This document shows, one piece after another, positions 52,471 through 61,031 of a DNA stretch of 64,000 bases (the first letter of the stretch is position 1; every line of letters begins with the position of its first letter). The position numbers were made by a program, and so were the translations under genes. Source of the DNA: Woeseiaceae bacterium. GTDB taxonomy: Bacteria; Pseudomonadota; Gammaproteobacteria; Steroidobacterales; Woeseiaceae. The DNA is taken from positions 59,837 to 123,836 of the forward strand of contig JANQPG010000028.1 of assembly GCA_028289545.1 (NCBI GenBank), read 5' to 3'. The notes under the pieces were generated by a model that was given only the letters and a program-made list of their open reading frames with translations, did not search any database and had not been told where the DNA came from.

Positions 52471-53099
52471 GCTTGCCCTTTTGCGAATACGCTCGTTGCG
52501 AATATGGTCGTCGAATCGTCTGCCGGACTCGGCCCCGAACAACCAGCGTTGTAGTGTGCAGACAGTCACTTACAGAAAGCAAGGGACGGTGTCTGAATAA
52601 TCCCGGTCCGGATTCGCAGGCCCAAGCGCCGGTCCAAATCGCCTGCACAATGCGCTGACCCAAACACCGATCCAGCCCCGCAGCCGAACACACGGCCTTT
52701 GGGATTTGCCCTGCAACGCGTATCGAGAATCGGTCCTCACCACGCTGCAAGACGAGCACGGCGATAACGCTCTGCATCGCTGGCGCCTCGGGTGTTTGGC
52801 GACTTGTTGGAATTGATACCGTGTTCCGGTCATAAGCACAACGGTTATAACCAACAGTGTGGTTCCACTACAACATATAACCAGTCGATCGTATTCGGTT
52901 TGCCATACCCGTTGCTAGACTGCCGCCACGGTTGTTGCACTGTGGCAACAGTGCGACGCAACAAGCCCCCCGACGAACAGCAACAAGAATAGGTCACTGC
53001 CCATATGGGCAAAGGGCGGGGAAGAAACAAGGGTAGGCCGCGCGCCACACCGGTGCTTCTGATGCGGCCAGATATAGGAATTGCATAAGGGGAACCATC
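52471..53099. other. Long upstream region of the second TonB receptor
   Basis: About 630 bases with no convincing gene. Two palindromes stand out: GGTTATAACC (52843-52852) and GCACTGT/ACAGTGC at 52937-52954 around GGCA. They lie 150-260 bases before the receptor start and may be operators. No riboswitch core (such as a cobalamin box) was recognised. Confidence 0.5.
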
Positions 53100-56048
53100 A
53101 TGACCCAAAGACCCAGTGCGGCTCCGTGGCGCAAGCTATGGGGTGGCGTTTTCGTTTCTGCGTGTGTTGCATTTTCACCGCAGGTAACGGCACAGACGAA
53201 TGACGACGACGAAGTCTCCCAGATGGAAGAAGTTGTCGTTACGGGCTCGAGAATTCGGCGTAACGAGTTCACGAGCGCATCTCCGGTCCAGATCATCGAC
53301 ATGGACCGGTCGACCCTCGCCGGCCTGATCGACACGGCAGAGATTCTGCAGGGTTCGACAACCGCCGGTAACTCGGCTCAAATCAACAACCAGTTCGGCG
53401 GTTTTGTCGTCAACGGCGGTCCAGGCGTCAACACGCTCGACCTGCGCGGCGTCGGCGCCGGCAAAACGCTGGTTATGCTCAACGGTCGCCGCCTGAACCC
53501 GGCGGGCACGCGCGGCACCGTGTCGTCCGTCGACCTCAACACCTTGCCGGCGTCCATCATCCAGCGCGTCGAAGTACTGAAAGATGGTGCTTCGGCCGTT
53601 TACGGTTCGGATGCCGTTGCCGGCGTAGTCAACATCATTACCCGGGACGACATCGACGGCTTCGTCGGCGGCGTACAGACCACACTGCCGGAAGACTCGG
53701 GCGGCGCCGTCACCAGCGCCGATTTTGCCTACGGCTTCAGCGGCGACAACTTCAATGTCCTGATGGGTGTGGAATGGTTCGATCGCGAAGGTCTGACAGA
53801 AGGTGATCGCGACTGGTCCCGGTGCCGCACCGAGTACCTGTTCGATCCCGTGACGGGCGAGAACCAGAGCACCGTCGATGCCAACACCGGGCTACCCAAG
53901 TGCTGGAACTCGCCGGCCAACGACTATGTCGTCGTTCAAAGCGGTGAGTTCGCCGGGCGCTGGATTCGCGACGCAAGCGTGGACTGTGTGGGTGTTCCTG
54001 CCGGTACGCCCTGCACACCGGGCTGGCGCATTGGCTCGGTCGAGGAACGCAAGTTCAACGACCCGCGGCAGGCCGAGGCTCATACGATCTCACCGGTCGA
54101 GCGGCTGAACTTCTTCGCCTTCGGCAACCTGGACATTACGATGCCCGGCATCGATCGCGACGCAACCGTTTACTTCGAGTACATGTTCAACAATCGTCGC
54201 TCGGAGCAGAACACCGGCCCGAAACAGTTTGCGCCGCGTATTGATCAGCAGAGCGTGCTTGCGCAGAACTTCTCTCCGTTCTACGACCCGACTGTCGATC
54301 CGGTTACGGGCCGGTTCGACGCGCGGTTCAGCGAGTTGCCGCTGCTGCTCACCTTCCGCAGCGACAACTTCCAGGAGGTCGACTGGACGCGGGCGCTGGC
54401 CGGCATCACGGGTGATCTCACCAACAGCTGGGACTACGACATCCACGTCGCCTACGGCCGTGCGAACGGCAGCTACTCGAGCCGCCAGTTCCTGACCGAC
54501 CGGGTACTCAACATGCTCGATGTCGTCGAAACCAGCCCCGGTGTGTTCGACTGCCGCATCAACACGCTGCAGAACTCCAGTTCGAACAGCGCCGCACCCT
54601 GCCCGCTGTTCAACCCGTGGGCGCAGATAGGCGCAACCCCGGGCGCGGGCCTGCCGTTTCCTCAGGAAGTCATCGACTATGCGACATCACTCGAGACCGG
54701 CAGCACGGTCTACACACAGAGCATGATCGACGGCTACGTCACCGGCCCGCTGTTCGAGCTGCCCGCGGGCACCGTCGGCGCGGTGCTTGGCTTCCAGTAC
54801 CGCACGGAAGAAATCGAGGACACGCCGAGCTCCGGCTCCATTTCCGGCAACCTGTTCGGCTTTACCTCGGCCGGCGTGACAGCAGGTGATGATACGGTGA
54901 CCGAGGTTTATACCGAAGTGGAGGTGCCGATACTGCGCGACATGACGGCCTTCCAGGATCTGACGATGCAGCTTTCGGGCCGCTGGACGGATTACGATAC
55001 GGCCGGTGACGATACGGTCTACAAGCTTGGACTCAACTGGCAGATCATCGAACAACTGCGCTTCCGCGCATCGTTTGGCACGTCGTTCCGCGCCCCGGCC
55101 CTGTTCGAGAACTTCCTCGGCGGCCAGACCGGCTTCTTTGCCGGCAGCGACCCGTGCGCCGATTGGTTCCTCGGACCGGCCGGCACCAACGTGTATCAGA
55201 ACTGCCAGGGCGAAGGCCTGCCGGAGGGCTGGACCGGCTTCACGTCGACACCCGAAGCCATTACCTTCGGTAACGAAGGACGGCTGGTGCCGGAGACTTC
55301 GGAAAACCTGACGGTCGGCACCGTGATCGACTTCCCGTCCTTCGGTCTAAGCTTTGCGATCGACTATTTCGACATTCAGATAGAGGACGAAATTGCGCTC
55401 CTGGGTTCTCAGGCTATCGTCAACCAGTGCTACAACCTGTCGCCCGGCCAGTTCCGCGCCGCCGGCACGGTTTGCGATTTTGTAGGGCCTCGCAACCCGG
55501 CCGACAACAATATCGACAATATCAACGACTCGTATTTCAACATTAACAAGAAGGATGTCAGCGGCTACGACATTACCGTGCGCTACGCCTTCCCGTTCCG
55601 GGCTGTCGATGTCGTTGCCGACTTCCGCGGCACCAAGATCGAAACCTGGGAGCGGACGCTCCTGGGCGATGTGGTCGAGGACCTGAACGGCACCTCGGGG
55701 CTGCCGGACTGGAATGCTCAGTTCGATCTCCGTGCCGATTGGAATAACTGGACGTTCTTCTACAACATGGACTGGATCGGCGAACAGTCGGACTACGAGT
55801 TCTTCGGCATCGATCCGTCGACCGTGAACTTTGTACTGGATGCCGACGAAGTGTTCTATCACGGCGTCTCGGCGCGCTACAACGCCGACGGGTGGAGCGC
55901 GCAGATTGGCGTCTCCAACCTCGCCGACGAAGAGCCGCCGCTGTATTCACCGGAGCTCGGTGTCTTCACGCTCAACGGCGCCGTACCCTACACGGGCTAC
56001 GACTTCATCGGTCGTTCGGTGTTCCTGAACCTGAGAATGGAGTTCTAG
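53100..56048 (+). CDS. TonB-dependent receptor (982 aa)
   Basis: Signal peptide at residues 1-33 (GGVFVSACVAFSPQVTAQ). TonB box EEVVVTGSRIRRNEFTS, plug domain about 45-170 (LRGVGAGKTLVMLNGRRLNP; VEVLKDGASAVYGSDAVAGV). The large barrel has FEYMFNNRRSEQNTGPKQFA and a GTSFRAPALFENFLGGQTGF strand. It ends VFLNLRMEF with a terminal Phe. The VEVLKDGASAVYG and NTLPASII motifs are those of big TonB receptors for peptides, sugars or similar. The substrate is unknown. Terminator at 56084. Confidence 0.95.
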   Translation: MTQRPSAAPWRKLWGGVFVSACVAFSPQVTAQTNDDDEVSQMEEVVVTGSRIRRNEFTSASPVQIIDMDRSTLAGLIDTAEILQGSTTAGNSAQINNQFGGFVVNGGPGVNTLDLRGVGAGKTLVMLNGRRLNPAGTRGTVSSVDLNTLPASIIQRVEVLKDGASAVYGSDAVAGVVNIITRDDIDGFVGGVQTTLPEDSGGAVTSADFAYGFSGDNFNVLMGVEWFDREGLTEGDRDWSRCRTEYLFDPVTGENQSTVDANTGLPKCWNSPANDYVVVQSGEFAGRWIRDASVDCVGVPAGTPCTPGWRIGSVEERKFNDPRQAEAHTISPVERLNFFAFGNLDITMPGIDRDATVYFEYMFNNRRSEQNTGPKQFAPRIDQQSVLAQNFSPFYDPTVDPVTGRFDARFSELPLLLTFRSDNFQEVDWTRALAGITGDLTNSWDYDIHVAYGRANGSYSSRQFLTDRVLNMLDVVETSPGVFDCRINTLQNSSSNSAAPCPLFNPWAQIGATPGAGLPFPQEVIDYATSLETGSTVYTQSMIDGYVTGPLFELPAGTVGAVLGFQYRTEEIEDTPSSGSISGNLFGFTSAGVTAGDDTVTEVYTEVEVPILRDMTAFQDLTMQLSGRWTDYDTAGDDTVYKLGLNWQIIEQLRFRASFGTSFRAPALFENFLGGQTGFFAGSDPCADWFLGPAGTNVYQNCQGEGLPEGWTGFTSTPEAITFGNEGRLVPETSENLTVGTVIDFPSFGLSFAIDYFDIQIEDEIALLGSQAIVNQCYNLSPGQFRAAGTVCDFVGPRNPADNNIDNINDSYFNINKKDVSGYDITVRYAFPFRAVDVVADFRGTKIETWERTLLGDVVEDLNGTSGLPDWNAQFDLRADWNNWTFFYNMDWIGEQSDYEFFGIDPSTVNFVLDADEVFYHGVSARYNADGWSAQIGVSNLADEEPPLYSPELGVFTLNGAVPYTGYDFIGRSVFLNLRMEF

Positions 56049-56083
56049 GTCTTGCTGTCTGACAGCTGTTGTTGACAGCAGGT

Positions 56084-56117
56084 GGGGCGGCGAAGCCATT
56101 CGCCGCCCCTTTTTTTT
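56084..56117 (+). terminator. Intrinsic terminator after the 982-aa receptor
   Basis: GGGGCGGCGAA (56084-56094) pairs with TTCGCCGCCCC (56099-56109) over 11 bases with a 4-base loop, then eight T (56110-56117). A textbook rho-independent terminator. Confidence 0.95.
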
Positions 56118-56224
56118 AAGGGCTACCCGTAAGCCGGGCCTGGCGTTCTGGCACTATTCGACGGCGAAGTAATTGATCGACTCAGTGTCGTGATAAACCG
56201 CGCGAGCGCCTGGCAAAGATCCCT

Positions 56225-57055
56225 TCAGTCGTCGTTCGCGAGATAGCGCTTGCCGGCCTCGTACAGCCTCGACCACAAGTCGAGCAGGTAGCTGGCGGGA
56301 TCCTCGACCGCCCTCAGGTCCCTGTACAACAGCACAACACCGCTGAAACCCTCGCTCTTCCACGTTGCGCCGTCGGGCAAGTCACTCGCCGCAATTTCGG
56401 CGGACGGCGGATACGCCGTAATGTAGAAGTACGGTTCGGCGATCATCTCGTCGCCAAACACAAAGCCGAAGTTCATTTGCTTGTCGGCGTGTTCCTCGTC
56501 CGCCGGATCCTTGCCCGGAATCTTGTTGCCCGGCAACCAGATCATCGACAGATCAAAATGATGCGGCCACAGCTGTATGGGACTGACCTCCTCGCGGATG
56601 CCGGCACGAAAGCGTTGCATGACGGCCGCCACCCTCGACAGGGCCGATTGCAGATCGGCGGCAACGTGCTTCGAGTAGTGGCTGAAGCGATCCTCACCCG
56701 GGACGCCCTCTGCCGGCGTCGACGTGTCGATGCCAATGTCCGCGAGCACGCCTCTCTGCCATTCCGCAGCCTGTTCGAGATTTGCCCCGTCCAGCGCCAT
56801 TGAGAAGTCGCGGTCGGGTGAGCGGACCATGAGACGACTGCGGCGAAAATCGAGTTCGATTTCGTAGTCGGGCTCGCCGTAGATCACGCCGCTGGTAAGG
56901 CCGTTGAGCGAAGGCCTGAGGCTTGCGTGCCACCAGTGCTTGCGCCTCACCCTCGATGCCGTCAGGCAGTTGCCGACGACGCGCGCGTAGGCGTGCAGGG
57001 CGTCCCGCGTGTCGCGGATTGTTTCGATATCCAGTACAGGCCATTGGCTCGCCAT
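56225..57055 (-). CDS. DUF5996 protein
   Basis: 276 aa from ATG 57055. The N-terminal DIETIRDTRDALHAYARVVG and HWWHASLRPSLNGLTSGVIY pattern is that of DUF5996, and WPHHFDLSMIWLPGNK is also characteristic. Two His residues in PHHFD could bind a metal. It starts 1 base after the stop of the Rieske-glutamate synthase fusion, so the pair is co-transcribed. Function unknown. Confidence 0.78.
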   Translation of the reverse strand: MASQWPVLDIETIRDTRDALHAYARVVGNCLTASRVRRKHWWHASLRPSLNGLTSGVIYGEPDYEIELDFRRSRLMVRSPDRDFSMALDGANLEQAAEWQRGVLADIGIDTSTPAEGVPGEDRFSHYSKHVAADLQSALSRVAAVMQRFRAGIREEVSPIQLWPHHFDLSMIWLPGNKIPGKDPADEEHADKQMNFGFVFGDEMIAEPYFYITAYPPSAEIAASDLPDGATWKSEGFSGVVLLYRDLRAVEDPASYLLDLWSRLYEAGKRYLANDD

Positions 57056-57056
57056 G

Positions 57057-58679
57057 TCAGGCTCCCCGTTCAACCGACACACCGCCGTAGGCGACGCCGG
57101 TCAGTTGGCACATATCGGTTTTGAAGGAGGTCAGGTCGGAAATCTCGAAGTCGGAGAGGTGTCGGTGACCGGCCGCACGGGCCACGACAGTCATAAGCTC
57201 CACCGACGCCTGGAAAAACCGCGCCAACCGCTCTGCCGCAATGTCGATGGGCAGGCGTTCGCGCAAGTGTGCCTTCTGCGTGGCAATGCCCACCGGGCAA
57301 TTGTTGGTATGACACGCACGCATGCCGAGACAGCCGATTGCCTGGATCGCCGCATTGGAGACCGCAATGCCATCAGCGCCGAGGGCCATTGCCTTTGCAA
57401 AATCGGCGGGCGTGCGCAGCCCACCCGTAATGATCAACGTCACGCCGGCGGCGTCGCTTCGGTCCATGTGTTGGCGTGCGCGCGCAAGCGCCGGAATCGT
57501 CGGCACCGAGATGTTGTCTCGAAAGATCAACGGCGCCGCCCCGGTGCCACCGCCGCGGCCGTCGAGAATGATGTAGTCGACACCGACGGCCAGCGCAGCA
57601 TCGATGTCTTTTTCGATGTGCTGTGCAGACAGTTTAAAACCGACAGGTATCCCGCCCGTGTTCTCGCGGACCTCGGCAGCGAAGTCGCGAAACTGATTCA
57701 GGCTGTCCCACTCCGGGAACCTCGCCGGCGAGATCGCCGACTGTCCTTCGGGTAGTTCGCGAACCTCTGCTATTTTTCCCTTAACCTTGTTACCCGGTAG
57801 GTGACCGCCTGTGCCGGTTTTTGCACCCTGGCCTCCTTTGAAGTGGAACGCCTGAGTCTTTCGCACCTTGTCCCATGAGAAACCGAAACGCGCGGAGGCA
57901 AGCTCGTAGAAATACCGCGAGTTGGCCGCCTGCTCCTCGGGCAGCATGCCGCCCTCACCCGAACAAATACCCGTGCCGGCAAGCTCGGCGCCTTTGGACA
58001 AAGCCACCTTGGCTTCTTCGGACAACGCACCGAAACTCATATCCGAGACGAACAGGGGTATGTCGAGACGCAGCGGTTTCGCGGCATTCGGGCCGATCGT
58101 CAGATCGGTCCCGACCGCCTCGTCGTCCAGCAGCGGCAGCTTGTGCAGCTGACCAACGACAAACTGCAGGTCGTCCCACGTGGGCAGACTGCCGCGCGGT
58201 ACGCCCATGGCCGAAGCCGGGCCATGATGTCCGACCTTGCTCAAGCCGTCATTGGCAAGCTGACGAATGAACTTCACGTGCGGCTCGTCGGCCGTGCCCG
58301 TCGGGTCCTGATAGGCGCCCTGGTAACTGTCCCGTTTGTAGGGCTGCGGATGCTCGCGCGCCCAGGCCGAGATCTCGTCCGCATCGACGTAGACCGCGCC
58401 GTCCTCGACCCATGCGTTGAACTTCGGCAGCGTTTCCGAGTTGTTGTATTCACTGACGCCCGTATCGAAGCGGTAGTCCCAGCCATGCACTCCGCAAATG
58501 ATGTTGTCGCCGTCGATGTAGCCGTCGGACATCAGGGCACCGCGATGCGCGCAGCGTCCGTAAAGCACGCTGACCTCCGCACCGTAGCGAATCACAACCA
58601 GATCGACGTCGGCGACAAGCGCGTGCGACGGCACGCGGTCCAGAAGCTCGTCCATTGAAAACAGGGCTTGGGCGTTCAT
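57057..58679 (-). CDS. Rieske-type [2Fe-2S] domain fused to FMN-binding glutamate synthase domain
   Basis: 540 aa from ATG 58679. Residues 1-95 form a Rieske domain, with CAH (C43, H45) and CGVH (C62, H65) ligands separated by 16 residues, as in Rieske ferredoxins. Residues 150-540 match the FMN/synthase domain of glutamate synthase (GltB central domain): LFVSDMSFGALSEEAKVALS, GTGICSGEGGMLPEEQ, DYIILDGRGGGTGAAPLIF and, near the end, GCLGMRACHTNNCPVGIATQ for the 3Fe-4S cluster. There is no glutaminase domain. A ferredoxin-like amidotransferase or an alternative reductase is inferred. Confidence 0.85.
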   Translation of the reverse strand: MNAQALFSMDELLDRVPSHALVADVDLVVIRYGAEVSVLYGRCAHRGALMSDGYIDGDNIICGVHGWDYRFDTGVSEYNNSETLPKFNAWVEDGAVYVDADEISAWAREHPQPYKRDSYQGAYQDPTGTADEPHVKFIRQLANDGLSKVGHHGPASAMGVPRGSLPTWDDLQFVVGQLHKLPLLDDEAVGTDLTIGPNAAKPLRLDIPLFVSDMSFGALSEEAKVALSKGAELAGTGICSGEGGMLPEEQAANSRYFYELASARFGFSWDKVRKTQAFHFKGGQGAKTGTGGHLPGNKVKGKIAEVRELPEGQSAISPARFPEWDSLNQFRDFAAEVRENTGGIPVGFKLSAQHIEKDIDAALAVGVDYIILDGRGGGTGAAPLIFRDNISVPTIPALARARQHMDRSDAAGVTLIITGGLRTPADFAKAMALGADGIAVSNAAIQAIGCLGMRACHTNNCPVGIATQKAHLRERLPIDIAAERLARFFQASVELMTVVARAAGHRHLSDFEISDLTSFKTDMCQLTGVAYGGVSVERGA

Positions 58680-58977
58680 GTGTTTGCGACTCCGGCTCGT
58701 TGTTTGTATTGGGTTCTGATGGCGAGACCCTCCTCTCAGCGGCGGAGGTGTCCTGCGACAGGATACTGAGTCCGACGGTAACAGCGGTAACCGACGGCCG
58801 CATATCTCGGCGCCGGCTCTATCGGCACCGGGCCATATGCGGAATCCAGCCACCCCCCGCATTTGCCGCTGGAAAAAAGGCAGCCAGGTGGCAAACGAGC
58901 ATTCAAGCAGGAGAATGACAGCGCTGTCAAAATCTGCGATACTGCGCTTCGAGACCATGGAACACCGGAACAGTACG
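58680..58977. other. Intergenic stretch between divergent genes
   Basis: 298 bases between the Rieske-GltS gene and the DUF3461 gene. No convincing gene. It must carry promoters in both directions, but no motif is assigned. Confidence 0.5.
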
Positions 58978-59370
58978 ATGTCAGAATACCCGCGACTCAA
59001 GGAGATGGGCATCGTTCGCCCATTGGAAATCAGCCATTTCTCGGTCAGCTCCTTTGAACACACCGATTTCTTGAGAATTGTCTACAATCGATCTCCGGAC
59101 TCGTTGTTGCCCGCGAGCCGGTCTTATCGATTTCCTCGAATCCAGAAGGCGCGAGGAACCGGCGGCGACCAGACTGGCGAACAGTTCGCCATGGAGAGCA
59201 GACCGGAATTTCGCGAAGCGGTCGACGAACTGGAGAGGCTCCTCAGCGCAAAAGAGAACAAGAGCGAGATAGCCGACGAGATGCTCGACGCGGTACGCTT
59301 GCTGCAAGAGGAAGTCGCAATGCACGGTGAGTACCTGAAGGTGCTAATCGCAAAAATTCGCGAGACTTAG
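58978..59370 (+). CDS. DUF3461 protein
   Basis: 130 aa from ATG 58978; the frame is open upstream to 58837. It begins MSEYPRLKEMGIVRPLEISH, then FLRIVYNRSPDSLLPASRSY, and SRPEFREAVDELERLL, the standard DUF3461 layout (family members start MSEYPxLKEMGV). Soluble, small, found in many gammaproteobacteria; function unknown. Confidence 0.88.
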   Translation: MSEYPRLKEMGIVRPLEISHFSVSSFEHTDFLRIVYNRSPDSLLPASRSYRFPRIQKARGTGGDQTGEQFAMESRPEFREAVDELERLLSAKENKSEIADEMLDAVRLLQEEVAMHGEYLKVLIAKIRET

Positions 59371-59416
59371 CGTTAACGCCAGGTAACTTGACGTTGACGA
59401 CGTAGGAGGCAGTCGT

Positions 59417-60064
59417 ATGAATCGGGGGATTATTGCTTTTTGCACGATGCTGTTCGCGGGTCCTGTTGCGCTCGCGCCGGTGATCGCGCTATCGGAAGAA
59501 GGCACGCTGCTCAGTGATGCCGGCTTCGAGCTCGAGGGTGACGAAAGCGGCTGGCGCATATTCGAAATCGGCAAGGTCTCCGGAGACCACGCCCGCAGCG
59601 GAAGCCGATCGATGTTCAACGGCGCGTTCAGCCGAACGGTGCCGCACCCGCCCTATTTTGTCGGCACGGTATCCGGCAGCTACCAGGAGCTGGCCGCGGA
59701 ACCGGGCTCGCGGTGGCGCCTCACGGGTTACGCCATGACACCGAGGGCGCTAAAAGGGACGCCGGCGTTCGGCATTGTGCAGGTATCGTTCTTCGACGCA
59801 GACGGCAACGATCTGGGTGCGGTGGAGACGCAGGGCGGCGACGACAGCACCAAGGCTAAAACGTCGAACGAGATTACGAGCCGCGCACCGGCCGGCGAGT
59901 GGATACGGCTCGACACCGGCATCGCCACGGCGCCAGAAGGCACTGTGGTCGTTCATGCTTTTACGCTGTACGTCGACTACTCCGGATCGAACACATCTCA
60001 AGGCGTCTACTTCGACGATCTGGTCTTGTGTGTCGTTACTGACGACGACGAGGCGTGCGAATAG
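59417..60064 (+). CDS. Secreted beta-sandwich protein, carbohydrate-binding-module-like
   Basis: 215 aa. Signal peptide at residues 1-25. The mature region has SDAGFELEGDESGWRIF, then GDHARSGSRSMFNGAFSRTV and FFDADGNDLGAVE, which is like CBM4/9-type galactose-binding sandwiches (N-terminal strand, solvent loops with Ca/ligand). C-terminus VDYSGSNTSQGVYFDDLVL is typical. No catalytic domain is attached. The ligand is unknown. Confidence 0.7.
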   Translation: MNRGIIAFCTMLFAGPVALAPVIALSEEGTLLSDAGFELEGDESGWRIFEIGKVSGDHARSGSRSMFNGAFSRTVPHPPYFVGTVSGSYQELAAEPGSRWRLTGYAMTPRALKGTPAFGIVQVSFFDADGNDLGAVETQGGDDSTKAKTSNEITSRAPAGEWIRLDTGIATAPEGTVVVHAFTLYVDYSGSNTSQGVYFDDLVLCVVTDDDEACE

Positions 60065-60088
60065 CCGCGCCAGCGCAGGCCAAAACAA

Positions 60089-60121
60089 AAACGGCCCCTG
60101 CGATGCGCGCAGAGGCCGTTT
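60089..60121. terminator. Bidirectional terminator between convergent genes
   Basis: AAACGGCC (60089-60096) and GGCCGTTT (60114-60121) form an 8-base stem with a further CTGCG/CGCAG pairing inside the loop. A-rich and T-rich flanks allow termination of both the 59417 gene and the Bax-inhibitor gene. Confidence 0.8.
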
Positions 60122-60147
60122 CGTGAGACTGACTGTCGAGTTATGTA

Positions 60148-60921
60148 CTAGCGACGCGACAGAAAGAAGCGCATGACGTACCACAACATCAGCGCAATCG
60201 AAGCAAACAGCTGCAGCGCGGCCGCTACGTAGCGATCGTCAGGGTATACCTTGAGCACCTTGGAGGTGTCGTAGAGGATCGAGGCGCCCGCAAGGCCAAT
60301 CATTCCCATCGAGAAATACGTACCCAGATGGAAGCCGAATACCAGGCCCGCCACGATGGTTGCCAGAGCCACGACCGCACCCCAGCGAACAAACCCCTTC
60401 AGGAACGTAAAATCGCGCCCGCTCAGCATGGCCACGGCCGTCAGTGCCACGAAAGCACCAAGCGTTACGGCAACCGAGAGTTGAATGATCTTCGGATCCA
60501 CGGCAAGCGCAATGTAGAACATCGGAATGAAGATGATCGCCTGAGCCACGACATAGGCCCCCAACGCGGCGTACTGCGCGCCCTTCGACTCCACGCGATG
60601 TGCAACGGTGCTCGCGATAAAGGCGACAACGAGGAACGCGGCCAGCACACCCAGCCACGACGTCTGCAGCATGAATACCGCAAACATTTCGGCGTACGGC
60701 GTCTGAAACATTGCCCATTCGAAGCCCGTGAAGAGAAGTATTGCGCCCATCAGGTGTAAATAGGTGCGCCTGATGAATTGCGACCGATCGTTGACTTGGT
60801 CCGCGACTTGATCCACGACATGGCCGCCGATTTCCGCCGTCGGAGCCGCGAGGGGATCCGGCACGTTGTTTGCCGTTACATGCTGCTGAAGATTGTCTGG
60901 CGTCAGGTCCTTGCTACTCAT
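60148..60921 (-). CDS. Bax inhibitor-1/YccA family membrane protein
   Basis: 257 aa. N-terminal soluble 60 residues, then about seven membrane helices: TYLHLMGAILLFTGFEWAMF, LGVLAAFLVVAFIASTVAHR and GAVVALATIVAGLVFGFHLG. It ends with TSKVLKVYPDDRYVAAALQL, the family's DTSKILR-YxxxxYxxAALxL signature. E. coli YccA-type members modulate FtsH; others act as pH-sensitive Ca2+ leak channels. Likely inner membrane. Confidence 0.92.
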   Translation of the reverse strand: MSSKDLTPDNLQQHVTANNVPDPLAAPTAEIGGHVVDQVADQVNDRSQFIRRTYLHLMGAILLFTGFEWAMFQTPYAEMFAVFMLQTSWLGVLAAFLVVAFIASTVAHRVESKGAQYAALGAYVVAQAIIFIPMFYIALAVDPKIIQLSVAVTLGAFVALTAVAMLSGRDFTFLKGFVRWGAVVALATIVAGLVFGFHLGTYFSMGMIGLAGASILYDTSKVLKVYPDDRYVAAALQLFASIALMLWYVMRFFLSRR

Positions 60922-61031
60922 CTCTCCGCCCCTTGGTGAAAGAACCCTTGGAGCCTACGCAAGTAGCGCCCTGCTAACCGTGAATGGGCTCCCAGATGCC
61001 ATTTAACGTAACGCGGCTCGCGAGACCCGCA

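Noticed and set aside
52259..52777. A 172-codon minus-strand frame overlapping the YbjN-like gene
   Set aside because: It is out of frame with the YbjN-like protein and has no signal or family pattern.
52471..53099. Riboswitch before the TonB receptor
   Set aside because: No cobalamin or other riboswitch core sequence is recognisable; only palindromes are present.
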